Of a DNA stretch of 64,000 nt, positions 17,348-25,975 are shown in pieces. Below the pieces are notes generated by a model. That model did no database searches and had not been told where the DNA came from. It saw only the letters and a list, made by a program, of their open reading frames with translations. The stretch is from Ww85 sp963745765 (lineage in GTDB: Bacteria > Desulfobacterota > Desulfobulbia > Desulfobulbales > Desulfocapsaceae), in the NCBI GenBank assembly GCA_963745765.1, contig CAVUYQ010000022.1, positions 1 through 64,000 on the forward strand. The letters are read 5' to 3'. How positions within the stretch are numbered: position 1 is the stretch's first letter; the number at the start of each line of letters is the position of its first letter. The position numbers and the translations under genes are program-made.

Positions 17348-18286
17348 ATGGGGATGTTTCACAAGTTGCGGGTGGGTGAAGAGACGATCGGGTCTATCGA
17401 CTGGGAAATGACTCCGGAGTTAACCTTTGGAACATTTGAATCCTGGGGCGGTCGCGAGCGTGTGCGCAGCAACAGTGAAAGAATTCATTATTTCTTTGTC
17501 GATAATTGGGGAGATGAACCGAAGCTCTGCCTGATGGAGAGAGGTGTTAAACATGCCAAAATCGTCGCTGAGATCAAGGCCCCGAAAGAGATGGTGCAGG
17601 ATTGTGTGGACAGCCAGGGGCAAGTTGCTTTTTATGACAGGAGCTTTGCCATTAATGAACAAATTCGCAACTGGCTGATCGATCATGTGCTTGACGACGG
17701 CGATAACAGCCTTGTTCGCCCGGTAAGGGAGGTGCAGCATGTGGAGGACATGGGCAAGAGTCTGCCGAAATGGGACGGCAAGCGCGAGGCCGGCGACCTG
17801 GTTGTCCTGCCCTGCAAACAAGCCACCCTGTCTGAAGAAGAGGTGACTGGAATCATACGGGAATGGAATTTTTTTGACACGGTGCTGAACCCTGACGGAA
17901 TCTTTGTCAATCACCTGCATGATAGTGGCAACCGGACTATTGTCGACCAGAAAACCGGTCTGATGTGGCAGCGTGGCGGTCTGGATATCAACTCGATACG
18001 TTCGCTGACAAGATCGGTGGCTGAACTCAACGCAGAACATTTTGCCGGGTACCATAACTGGCGTCTGCCGACCCTTGAGGAGGCTTTGTCGCTGATGGAG
18101 CCGTTGGCCAATGGGAAAGGAATTTTTCTTAACAGTAATTTTTCCAGGGAACAGCCTTTTGTCTTCGTTGCGGCCCGGAGAACAACGGGCGGATACTGGT
18201 TTGTTGATTACAAACAGGGACGGGTATTCTGGTCCTCGGGCACTATTCCCGGCGGTTTCGGCCGGTTGTGTCGCACCCTTGCATGA
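17348..18286 (+). CDS. DUF1566 (Lcl C-terminal-like) domain protein
   Basis: A 312-residue protein with an ATG at 17348 and an ideal AAGGAG site 6 bases upstream; the TTG at 17342 is part of that spacer. The C-terminal half (about 185-310) is a DUF1566 domain: TGLMWQRGG, the AELNAEHFAGYHNWRLPTLEEA core and GYWFVD...GRLCRTLA. The N-terminal 165 residues contain FGTFESWGGRERVRSNSERIHYFF and are not recognised. No signal peptide. DUF1566 is a C-lectin-like fold of unclear role. The gene stands alone between glgX (divergent) and the aminotransferase. Confidence 0.8.
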   Translation: MGMFHKLRVGEETIGSIDWEMTPELTFGTFESWGGRERVRSNSERIHYFFVDNWGDEPKLCLMERGVKHAKIVAEIKAPKEMVQDCVDSQGQVAFYDRSFAINEQIRNWLIDHVLDDGDNSLVRPVREVQHVEDMGKSLPKWDGKREAGDLVVLPCKQATLSEEEVTGIIREWNFFDTVLNPDGIFVNHLHDSGNRTIVDQKTGLMWQRGGLDINSIRSLTRSVAELNAEHFAGYHNWRLPTLEEALSLMEPLANGKGIFLNSNFSREQPFVFVAARRTTGGYWFVDYKQGRVFWSSGTIPGGFGRLCRTLA

Positions 18287-18479
18287 TTGGCTGCAACACC
18301 TCCGCTGTCCATTTATCTATAATATATTAAACATGTTACAAGGAAAATTGTTTGGTTTCGTTGCTTTCCCAGGCAGAAAAAAATCCTTCTGCGTCAATCG
18401 CTGATTACCGGTAAAAGTTAACGGTATCCTGTTATGGCAAGTGCTAACGGATGCGGCGCTGTTCTCTTTCTATTATATA

Positions 18480-18508
18480 TTGACTTTGACAGGCAAAACA
18501 CGCACAAT
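18480..18508 (+). promoter_or_regulatory. Candidate sigma-70 promoter for the aminotransferase gene
   Basis: TTGACT at 18480-18485 and CACAAT at 18503-18508 are separated by 17 bases. The -35 box is one base off consensus and the -10 box is two off. It lies just upstream of the terminator-like hairpin, so transcripts would pass through that hairpin before reaching the gene. Confidence 0.35.
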
Positions 18509-18528
18509 GGCCCATATTTTTAACGCTG

Positions 18529-18570
18529 CAGCATCACCGTAACCAGCCGGTGATTGGTGCTGTGTTTTTT
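18529..18570 (+). terminator. Terminator-like hairpin in the aminotransferase leader
   Basis: CAGCATCACCG (18529-18539) pairs with CGGTGA and TGCTG in 18548-18562 with a small bulge, followed by TGTTTTTT. It has the form of an intrinsic terminator located 80 bases before a start codon. It may end upstream transcripts or act as an attenuator. Confidence 0.5.
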
Positions 18571-18650
18571 GTCGATCAGTTTTTTTTGTATCGCCAGCCT
18601 ATTTTAACGTCAAATGACAGCCCAGCCTGGTGTTGGAGGAAGAAAAGACA

Positions 18651-19895
18651 ATGAGTAAGGAATTTCAGATCAGGTTTGCCGAGCGCATGAACCAGTTGCC
18701 GCCCTATCTCTTCGGCATGATCAACAAGATGAAAATGGAGAAGCGCTGGAAGGGTGATGATGTCATTGATCTTGGCATGGGTAATCCCATGGACCCGACA
18801 CCCGGTCCGGTTACCGAGAAGCTCTGTGAAGTTGCGGCAGACCCCAAAACACACCGCTATCCGGTTGCCGGCGGCATGAAGAACCTGAAGCGTGAGATTG
18901 CCCTTTACTACAAGCGAAATTATGATGTCGATCTTACCGGTGAGAATGACGTCATCTGCACTATCGGCTCCAAGGAGGGTATTTCGCATATGTGCCTGGC
19001 CCTTCTCGGGCCGGGAGATACGGTGCTGGTTCCGGCTCCGGCTTTTCCGATTCATGTCTATGCGGCGGTTATCGCCGGTGCCAACGTCTTGCGGATTCCT
19101 TTGAGCAATGAAGACGATTTCCTTGCCCAGATAGTCGGCATGTGTAAATCGCTGTATCCGGCACCAAAGCTTCTGATGCTGAATTTTCCGCACAACCCGA
19201 CCGGCGCCCTGGCCAGCAAGGAATTTTTTGCAGAAGTCGTCAGATATGCCAGGAAGTACGGTTTCATGGTAATCAACGATTTTGCCTACTCCAAGATCAC
19301 CTTTGACGGGTATGTTGCTCCCAGTTTTCTGGAGGTTCCCGGAGCCATCGAGGTTGGTGTTGAGTTCGGCTCGTTTTCGAAATCCTATAACATGGCAGGC
19401 TGGCGGCTTGGCTATTGCGTCGGCAACCGGAACATTATCGGCGGTCTGGCAAATATCAAAGGCTACTACGATTATGGTATCTTCTCCGCCATCCAGGTTG
19501 CCGGCATTGTCGCCATGCGCGACTGTGATGCCGATATCGTCGAGCAGGCTGCCATCTACCAGCATCGCCGGGATGTCATGTGCGAAGGATTGACCAAGAT
19601 GGGCTGGGAGGTGGAGACACCAAAGGCCGGAATGTTCCTCTGGGCAAAAATACCGGAGCCCTATTGCCGGATGGGTTCCGTCAAATTTGCCGTTGAGATG
19701 ATGGATCGCGCCAATGTCGCCGTTGCTCCCGGTGCCGGTTTTGGCGAGGAGGGTGAAGGTTATCTCCGGCTTGCTCTCGTCGAGAATGACAACCGCATCC
19801 GGCAGGCCCTGAAACAGGTGCGTCAGGCCCTAAAGGAGATCGATCGCGAGGTGGCGGCGGGAACCTTCAGGCTGGAACTCGATAGCGCCGACTGA
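18651..19895 (+). CDS. Class I/II PLP aminotransferase, AlaC-like
   Basis: A 414-residue aminotransferase, start at 18651 behind GGAGGA. The PLP lysine lies in FGSFSKSYNMAGWRLGY; the Asn/Asp cofactor contacts are in NFPHNPTGAL and VINDFAYSKITFD; the substrate-carboxylate Arg is in GEGYLRLALVEN. The opening RMNQLPPYLFGMINKMK matches the AlaC/glutamate-pyruvate group, which makes alanine from pyruvate and glutamate. It is followed after 15 bases by a LysE-type exporter. An alanine or branched-chain role is likely but not proven. Confidence 0.9.
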   Translation: MSKEFQIRFAERMNQLPPYLFGMINKMKMEKRWKGDDVIDLGMGNPMDPTPGPVTEKLCEVAADPKTHRYPVAGGMKNLKREIALYYKRNYDVDLTGENDVICTIGSKEGISHMCLALLGPGDTVLVPAPAFPIHVYAAVIAGANVLRIPLSNEDDFLAQIVGMCKSLYPAPKLLMLNFPHNPTGALASKEFFAEVVRYARKYGFMVINDFAYSKITFDGYVAPSFLEVPGAIEVGVEFGSFSKSYNMAGWRLGYCVGNRNIIGGLANIKGYYDYGIFSAIQVAGIVAMRDCDADIVEQAAIYQHRRDVMCEGLTKMGWEVETPKAGMFLWAKIPEPYCRMGSVKFAVEMMDRANVAVAPGAGFGEEGEGYLRLALVENDNRIRQALKQVRQALKEIDREVAAGTFRLELDSAD

Positions 19896-19910
19896 TCAGC
19901 GTCTCCCGTC

Positions 19911-20552
19911 ATGTTCGGAACTGAAAATCTGGCCGTTTTTGTTGGAACCGGCATTCTGCTCAATCTCTTTCCCGGTCCCGATACAATCTATATCATCGGC
20001 CGCAGCCTGAGCCAGGGAAAGGCCGCCGGTGTTTGCGCCGCCCTTGGCATCAGTACCGGGGCAATTGTACACACCCTGCTTGGAGCCTTCGGGCTTTCCG
20101 CTATTCTTGCCACCTCCGCCTCCGCCTTCATGATTCTGAAATATGCCGGTTGTGCGTACCTGATCTATCAGGGCATACGGCTGTTCATTGAAAGGCCGCA
20201 ACAGACCGATATGACAGACGGGAAACGCCCTCGTGTCAGACTGCAGCGGATTTACCGGCAGGGCGCCGTGACCAATATCCTCAACCCCAAAGTTGCCGTT
20301 TTTTTTCTTGCCTTCCTTCCCCAGTTTATTTCCTTTTCAAGCCCGAACAAACCGTTCTCCTTTATTTTTCTCGGGGCTCTTTTCGTCACTACCGGAACAA
20401 TCTGGTGTCTTATTGTTGCCGTTTTCGCGTCCTCGCTCAGCAGGCGCATGCGCAAATCTGAGGTAATGTCGAATCGGTTGCGTAAGCTCAACGGCACTAT
20501 TTTTATTCTGCTTGGTCTCAAACTTGCGACCACAAAGATAGAATTAGGTTAG
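19911..20552 (+). CDS. LysE/RhtB-family amino-acid exporter
   Basis: A 213-residue inner-membrane protein with about six hydrophobic segments. The family signature is seen in LLNLFPGPDTIYIIGRSLSQGKAAGVCAALG and in VTNILNPKVAVFFLAFLPQF. These exporters move amino acids such as lysine, threonine or homoserine lactone out of the cell. Placement directly behind an alanine-type aminotransferase suggests overflow export of an amino acid. The real substrate is unknown. Confidence 0.92.
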   Translation: MFGTENLAVFVGTGILLNLFPGPDTIYIIGRSLSQGKAAGVCAALGISTGAIVHTLLGAFGLSAILATSASAFMILKYAGCAYLIYQGIRLFIERPQQTDMTDGKRPRVRLQRIYRQGAVTNILNPKVAVFFLAFLPQFISFSSPNKPFSFIFLGALFVTTGTIWCLIVAVFASSLSRRMRKSEVMSNRLRKLNGTIFILLGLKLATTKIELG

Positions 20553-20765
20553 GGTCGTAAAAAAGCTGTATTGATCAAGTCCTGATGAAATCGGACAGTT
20601 CACCCCAGATTGATGGGCTAGAAGATGCTAAGGAAGAAGGTAAAATCCAGGCGTATTCATATTTTTTAACATTGCCAGCGTATCTATAAAGTGTGCTTGC
20701 CCGACAGGTTAGGTTTGTAGTATTGACGACATCCCTCAACAACAGGCTGATCTTGCCTGGCAGAG

Positions 20766-21581
20766 TTATTTTGGAAACATGAACTGAACCTGGGCGCGAA
20801 TCTGCCAGTCCGGGCCGTCATCAGGAGTGACGACGTTGTAGTAGGCCTGCAGAGACGCATTCACCGGCAGTTTGCCGACGTGAAAGATCTTGCCGATACC
20901 GCCGCCCAACGGCACCGTCCATTGGTTACCGGTGTCGGCCTCCCAATTGACGGTGGCAATGGGTGCGCTGGTAAGATAGAAACCGGGGAAGTTGTAATTA
21001 AGAAAGGGCTGGATCAGGCCGTTGTTGTAGGAGCCGCCCTGCTCATCACTGGAGAGCGACCAGACATTGTTGACCAGGACCCCATAGACCCAGGGATCGC
21101 CCTTTTCGAGGTGCAGTACAACCCCCGAGGCGCCAAGACCCCAGTTCTTGTTGCCGAGAACCTCGTCGCTGTTGGTGGGAATCTGCACAACCGGACCGAC
21201 GCCCCAGATGAACTTACCGGGGTTGGCAGGAGAGAGAAAACCCGTGAAGACCATATCCCCGATGCCGTTGGTCCGGTCATCACCCGGATAGAGCGAAGGC
21301 ATGGAGACCACCGGCAGGATGGTGCGGGTGATAATATTCCAGTCGCTGTTAACCGAAACAGGAATCACCGGCTGGATGTTAAGTACGTTCTGTGTGCCCT
21401 TTTCCGGCCCGTAATTGAGATTGGTATTATTCTGAAACGGCACGCTGATCAGGTTGCCGACAGGGTTCTGGGCAAGCTTGGCCAGTTCCTCGGCGCTGAG
21501 CTCGGCGTGGGCGGGTGTATTCACCAGCATTACAATCATACACGATACCGCAGCCAAGCATAGCATTCTGGATTTACTCAT
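20766..21581 (-). CDS. Outer-membrane beta-barrel protein (phenol-degradation MetA / 'neuromedin U'-like)
   Basis: A 271-residue protein with a signal peptide ending PAHAEL. The mature protein starts ELAKLAQNPVGNLISVPFQNNTN, then alternating amphipathic strands with aromatic girdles (QAYYNVV, QIRAQVQFMFP), typical of this outer-membrane family widely mislabelled 'neuromedin U'. It ends with a Phe-Pro-Lys rather than a bare aromatic residue. It stands alone, converging with the LysE gene. Transport substrate unknown. Confidence 0.75.
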   Translation of the reverse strand: MSKSRMLCLAAVSCMIVMLVNTPAHAELSAEELAKLAQNPVGNLISVPFQNNTNLNYGPEKGTQNVLNIQPVIPVSVNSDWNIITRTILPVVSMPSLYPGDDRTNGIGDMVFTGFLSPANPGKFIWGVGPVVQIPTNSDEVLGNKNWGLGASGVVLHLEKGDPWVYGVLVNNVWSLSSDEQGGSYNNGLIQPFLNYNFPGFYLTSAPIATVNWEADTGNQWTVPLGGGIGKIFHVGKLPVNASLQAYYNVVTPDDGPDWQIRAQVQFMFPK

Positions 21582-21925
21582 GTTTATTTGCTCCCAGCAT
21601 AATTTTTGATGAAATGAGATCGTTCGTCAACAATAGAAAGTAAACTTCATTTCCAATTTTCACGAGAGATATTTTTGCCAAGGCCGATTTCTGTTTAAGT
21701 TGTACGGTTAATGTTGCCAGATTGGACCTTCTGTTTTCCACCGCATTACGGTTCTCCTCTGTTTTTAAATGAAAACGGGTGCTGTTCCCTGCATTTACTC
21801 CTTGACTACCGGATGAGAAGGGTTGGCGGCCAAGTGAGATCGAACTGGCGCGATAAACCAGGATGGCTAACATCTAACTGGTCTTTCTCTGTCAAGAGAT
21901 ACTATTCCCCTGAAAGGTCCAGTCG

Positions 21926-24031
21926 TTAATGCTTTTGCCAGACCGTCAGTTGACTGATGGAATGCTGAAATTTCCGGGACGTTTCTCTCGTGACGAATTC
22001 GATATCACGTGGCGTGCCAACCATGGTGAAATGGGTGCTCAATAATTCTTTCAGACCATCAAGTGTTGTATGTGGTTCACCATCGCGGCGATAGCCTCCT
22101 ACCCAGTTTTCCCGTTTGGTAAATTCTGCGATCCATGTATAGGGTGAAGCGATCACCAGCAGACCTTCCCGGTTGATTCGCTCGTGAATGGTGGTGAGGA
22201 AATGGATGGGCCTTGACAGTCGGTCTATAAGATTGGCAGCCAGCACGAGGTCGTAATTACTGAACTGCGGTTTCAGGTTCTGAGCGTCCGCCTGAAAGAA
22301 TTCAACCTTATGGGCGATGTCACTAAGCCCGATATCCTGCAGTTTCCGCTCATGGAATGAAACGATCTCACCTTCTACCGGCAGCTCATAACGGATGACA
22401 CCTTTTTCCTGCATCTGGTATGCGATACGAATGAATCTGGCGGAAAAGTCGAGGCCGCTGACAAAATCAAATTCCCTGGCGAGTTCAAAACTTGCCCGAC
22501 CGACCGAGCAGCCGATATCAAGAGCCCTTTTCCTGGTCCTGTTGCGCATCAGCTCAAGACAGATATGCGCGCAGCGGGCAGGGAAATTTTCAACGCCGAA
22601 AAATGGTTCTCCGTAATGGGCTTCACAATACTGAGAAACCGCTGTGTCGCTTTCATACATGGCTTCTGCCGTCTCAAGGGGCTGCTCCGACTCGACATAG
22701 CGAAACCCTGCGTGCTGGAAGAAGTGCCGGCGGAACGCATAGCGGCTGTCCCTCGTTGCTTCATTGCCGGTGGATATCCATGAGCCGCCTTTTATCAGAT
22801 TGTGCTGGGTGTCGAAGGTCGGGGTTGAAAAGTCATCATACCAGGGATGAACTTCAAACCCTTCAAACCCGTTGATGGGTGTTTCCGTCCATTGCCAGAC
22901 ATTGCCAATGATGTCATGGAATTCACCGAAACGAAAGGAATCGACGGGACAGGGGGAACACCAATGCTCGAGATTAATATTTCCAGGTGCCTTGAGCCAG
23001 TGGGGCTGATCCGGTATATCATGGAGGTCGTGAAGCCGGTACCATTCATCCTCTGTCGGCAGCCTGATTGGTTTTCCTTTCTGCTCAGCGAGCCAGTTGC
23101 AGAACGCTTTTGCCTCAAGGTAATTCACCTCGACCGGCCAGTTCCAGGGCATCTCAATGATCTGGGCAAGGGTACGCAAGCGATAGGTACCACTATCTTC
23201 CAGCCAGAAAAGCGGCTGTTTCACCTGGCTGTATTGCAACCACTTCCAGCCTTCTGCCGTCCAGTAGTTTTCTTTGGCATAGCCGTTGTCATCGACAAAC
23301 TGACGGTATTCAGCGTTTGAAACGAGATACTTTGAGGCGCTGAAATCCCAGACGTCAAACGTATGATGACCATATTCATTATCCCATCCGTAGAGGGGAT
23401 GGTCCTTCTTCTTGCCAAGCACTACCGTTCCGCCCGCTACCGGCAAAAGCTCATTCTCCGGTGCGCTGCCCTTGTGGGGACAGATCGTCCACTCATCGAG
23501 CGGACGAACCTCGTGGATCGGCAGGCGGCGGATAATGACAGACGAGGTCTCGAGATGGATTCGCTGGTGCTCAATCCCCATCACGATGACCCAGAAGGGG
23601 CTTTCCCAGGTTATGGGCAGCGTCAGTGGCAGCTCTTTAATGAGACTCGCAACATACGTACGGATTTGGCCGCGATATGCACGCACATCCGCAACCGAGG
23701 GCCAATTGTAATTTTTTTCATCCAGGTCATCCCAGGACATCTCGTCAACCCCGATGGCGAACATTGACTCAAACGCCGGGCTGAATCTCTTCTCGGCCAC
23801 TTTGGAGATGTTGAGCTTGTTTATATAGAAAGTGGCGGTGTGTCCCAGGTAGAAAATGAGCGGATGCCGGAGCGGTTCAGCCCTGAGGTAAAAGCTCTCA
23901 TCATGTGCGAGGTGATCATACAGGCGGCTGTCAAGATCAAAGGTACGGAGAAAATAGTTCAAGATCTCTTCGCGCTTTTCAGTCTCGCTTCCTCTGTTGA
24001 GGACTGGCGTGCGGGTGTTCATCAAATCCAT
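21926..24031 (-). CDS. ovoA: OvoA: 5-histidylcysteine sulfoxide synthase fused to 4-mercaptohistidine N1-methyltransferase
   Basis: A 701-residue fusion that makes ovothiol A from histidine and cysteine. The start at 24031 follows AAGGTGG. Order of domains: DinB-like iron-binding domain (about 25-180) with His ligands in YLGHTATF and GIEHQRIHLETS; FGE/sulfatase-modifying domain (about 215-460) with RLPTEDEW, GNVWQWTETP and the end RHFFQHAGFRYV; then a SAM methyltransferase (about 470-701) with ALDIGCSVGRASFEL. This three-part order separates OvoA from EgtB, which lacks the methyltransferase. Ovothiol is a strong intracellular antioxidant. No other thiol-biosynthesis gene adjoins; the sulfoxide lyase OvoB is not seen here. 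Confidence 0.93.
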   Translation of the reverse strand: MDLMNTRTPVLNRGSETEKREEILNYFLRTFDLDSRLYDHLAHDESFYLRAEPLRHPLIFYLGHTATFYINKLNISKVAEKRFSPAFESMFAIGVDEMSWDDLDEKNYNWPSVADVRAYRGQIRTYVASLIKELPLTLPITWESPFWVIVMGIEHQRIHLETSSVIIRRLPIHEVRPLDEWTICPHKGSAPENELLPVAGGTVVLGKKKDHPLYGWDNEYGHHTFDVWDFSASKYLVSNAEYRQFVDDNGYAKENYWTAEGWKWLQYSQVKQPLFWLEDSGTYRLRTLAQIIEMPWNWPVEVNYLEAKAFCNWLAEQKGKPIRLPTEDEWYRLHDLHDIPDQPHWLKAPGNINLEHWCSPCPVDSFRFGEFHDIIGNVWQWTETPINGFEGFEVHPWYDDFSTPTFDTQHNLIKGGSWISTGNEATRDSRYAFRRHFFQHAGFRYVESEQPLETAEAMYESDTAVSQYCEAHYGEPFFGVENFPARCAHICLELMRNRTRKRALDIGCSVGRASFELAREFDFVSGLDFSARFIRIAYQMQEKGVIRYELPVEGEIVSFHERKLQDIGLSDIAHKVEFFQADAQNLKPQFSNYDLVLAANLIDRLSRPIHFLTTIHERINREGLLVIASPYTWIAEFTKRENWVGGYRRDGEPHTTLDGLKELLSTHFTMVGTPRDIEFVTRETSRKFQHSISQLTVWQKH

Positions 24032-24413
24032 TTATCCACCTTGCAACTTTTGAAATTGAATGCGATTTCAATGGAACCATTGTTGCAAGAATAGGTATGG
24101 CCGGATAACGTGTCAACGGTGTTTAACGAGTCATTTTATTGATCCCGTCCGCTCTGAAAGCACTGAGAAATGGGAATGACCGCACCCGAGACGGCGTTAC
24201 TGCGGCAAAATTTTCACACGCGCCTTGATTTTGAACTAAAATCAAAATTTTGCAAGGTACCCTTTGATTTGCAATGCCTTTACCATTTACGATTTCAGGA
24301 CGTTTTAACAATTATGGTTGTTGTAACAATAAGATTTATGTTTTTACGATTACTACGTATATTGATGGATATTAGGACGGATTTTTTTACAGTCAAAAAT
24401 AACCAACATCGAT
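24032..24413. other. 382-base region without a recognisable gene
   Basis: AT-rich DNA between divergent ovoA and alaX-like genes. It contains a short inverted repeat, TTGATTTT/AAAATCAA, at about 24226-24248, which may be regulatory. No open frame has a ribosome site or recognisable sequence. Confidence 0.5.
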
Positions 24414-24854
24414 ATGGCAAAATCTTATGCTCCGCGTATGCATTCAGCGGAACACATACTCAATCAGTCAATGGTCAGGAAATTCGACTGTGGACGTTGT
24501 TTCAGCGCCCACGTGAACAAGAAGAAGTCCAAGTGTGACTACCACTTCGATAGAGCCTTGACCGATGACGAAGCGAAGGAAGTGGAAGCAGCGGTTAATA
24601 AAGCGATTTCAGCGAACCTGGATGTAACCGAAGAGATGGTTTCCCTTGAGGAAGCCAATCGAAACTTCAACCTCACTCGTCTTCCGGATGGAGTCGAAAC
24701 CGTTCGCATAGTGCGCATCGGCGACTATGATTCCTGCCCTTGCATCGGCGAACATGTGGACAATACTGCCGAAATAGGAGAGTTTCATATGATCTCCCAA
24801 AATTTCAACGGCGGCATTCTTCGGATACGCTACAAACTCGGCAACCCGGAATAG
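24414..24854 (+). CDS. AlaX-like trans-editing protein (class II aminoacyl-tRNA editing domain)
   Basis: A 146-residue stand-alone editing domain. The zinc ligands appear as HSAEH (HxxxH, residues 10-14) and CPCIGEHV (CxxxH, near 110), the signature shared by AlaRS, ThrRS and free-standing AlaX. It should hydrolyse mischarged tRNA such as Ser-tRNA(Ala). The N-terminal beta-barrel of larger AlaX proteins is absent, placing it with the shortest class. It is a single-gene unit; no synthetase gene is nearby. Confidence 0.88.
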   Translation: MAKSYAPRMHSAEHILNQSMVRKFDCGRCFSAHVNKKKSKCDYHFDRALTDDEAKEVEAAVNKAISANLDVTEEMVSLEEANRNFNLTRLPDGVETVRIVRIGDYDSCPCIGEHVDNTAEIGEFHMISQNFNGGILRIRYKLGNPE

Positions 24855-25268
24855 CGACAAGAATCAGCAGGGAAAAGAAATCATCCGGTTCGCCGGCCGG
24901 GGACTGCCTGTTAGGCTGCGGCTGAAGCAATCACAAAACAATCTTTTGATGACTATGCCTGTTTTGGTCTCCACTATTGCCGACCGACTTCTTTTCCATG
25001 TTAAATCGGCCTTTCTACGTTACCTGATATTTGATACCTAAAAAGGCCGGTTTAACGGGAAGTGGCGCCGCAAAACCGAACAAGCCGCAAGGTGGAAAAT
25101 CTATTACCCCGCCAAAGATATTTTTCATGGCAATCTCAACAAATTAACAGCAATTCAGGTTTACTTTCTTCCTTATTATCCCCATTATATGTGTCCGCTT
25201 TATCCAGGTGATTTTTTGCACAGCCATCTCTCCGCTTGAGTTTTTCCCGGTTTTTTACAACCGCCTTT
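24855..25268. other. Gene-free region upstream of the SOS operon
   Basis: No coding sequence is supported. A long inverted repeat occupies 25001-25055. The rest is low-complexity AT-rich sequence with no motif I recognise. Confidence 0.5.
25001..25055. repeat. 14-bp inverted repeat with 27-base loop
   Basis: TTAAATCGGCCTTT at 25001-25014 pairs with AAAGGCCGGTTTAA at 25042-25055 with one G-U pair. There is no T tract on either side, so an intrinsic terminator is unlikely. Inside the loop TACCT occurs twice. Confidence 0.55.
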
Positions 25269-25326
25269 AATGTAAATTGACATTCGGGATTGGTGTGCTA
25301 AAATAGCAATAAAGTACATTTACATT
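25269..25326 (+). promoter_or_regulatory. Promoter and paired LexA-like operators of the mutagenesis operon
   Basis: A consensus-like sigma-70 promoter, TTGACA (25277-25282), 16 bases, TAAAAT (25299-25304). Two related operators flank it. Operator 1, AATGTAAATTGACATT (25269-25284), is an AATGT-N6-ACATT palindrome covering the -35 box. Operator 2, AAAGTACATTTACATT (25311-25326), read on the other strand is AATGTAAATGTACTTT and lies at the transcription start. Binding of the LexA-like product at both would block RNA polymerase, so the operon should be self-repressed and SOS-inducible. Confidence 0.78.
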
Positions 25327-25339
25327 CAAGGTGGTATTC

Positions 25340-25975
25340 ATGTTAACAGAAAAACAACAGGATTTTCTTGATTACCTGAAGCAGCAGCTTCACCATGACG
25401 GCAGAATACCAAGCCTGCGGCAGTCGGCAAAAGATCTTGGGGTCAGCCATATGGCGGTGGCCCAGCTTCTGGCCCAACTGGAAAAGAAAGGCGTCGTCGA
25501 ACGTGAAGGGAGATACAGCCGGACCATACGTTTGCTGCCGTCACACCAAACCAGACCCGAACGTTCCATGGGACGGGAAATACCGGTAATCGGGCAGATT
25601 ACCGCCGGTATGCCGATGTATGCCCAGCAGGAATGGGACGGCAGTGTGATCGTTGATGCCAGCCTGTTCGCGGGTGACAACCTGTTTTGTCTGAAAATAG
25701 CCGGCGATTCCATGCGTGGCGCCGGTATTCTCGACAAGGACCTGGTGATCTGTGAACCGCGGCAGTATGCCCGCAACAAGGAGATTGTTGCGGTGCTGAT
25801 TCATCATGAGGAAGCCACGGTCAAACGGTTTTTCCTGCAGCCGGACTGTATTGAACTGCATCCGGAAAATGAATCTTATCCGGTCATGCGTTACGGTTTC
25901 AGTGAAGTTATGGTACAGGGCAAGGTCATCGGTGTTATCAGGGGCACGCATCCCAGTTTTTCCCAGGTTACCTGA
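25340..25975 (+). CDS. LexA-like SOS repressor (second-type LexA of a mutagenesis cassette)
   Basis: A 211-residue repressor, ATG at 25340 behind AAGGTGG (the GTG at 25331 is inside that site). A winged-helix DNA-binding domain fills about residues 1-70 (RIPSLRQSAKDLGVSHMAVAQLLAQLEKKG). The S24 peptidase domain has the self-cleavage Ala-Gly in GQITAGMP, nucleophile Ser in GDSMRGAGI and catalytic Lys in ATVKRF. RecA-stimulated self-cleavage should relieve repression. It heads the DUF72-imuB-dnaE2 operon and very likely binds the two operators in front of it. Confidence 0.9.
   Translation: MLTEKQQDFLDYLKQQLHHDGRIPSLRQSAKDLGVSHMAVAQLLAQLEKKGVVEREGRYSRTIRLLPSHQTRPERSMGREIPVIGQITAGMPMYAQQEWDGSVIVDASLFAGDNLFCLKIAGDSMRGAGILDKDLVICEPRQYARNKEIVAVLIHHEEATVKRFFLQPDCIELHPENESYPVMRYGFSEVMVQGKVIGVIRGTHPSFSQVT

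Larger units (their letters stand above)
18287..18650 (+). other. Gene-free 364-base leader before the aminotransferase gene
   Basis: No supported coding sequence. It holds a candidate promoter (18480-18508) and a terminator-like hairpin (18529-18570) ahead of the aminotransferase ribosome site GGAGGA. The first 190 bases are AT-rich with no recognisable motif. Confidence 0.6.

Noticed and set aside
21574..21873. 99-codon minus-strand frame upstream of the outer-membrane protein gene
   Set aside because: It overlaps the start of the real gene, lacks a ribosome site and has no recognisable content.
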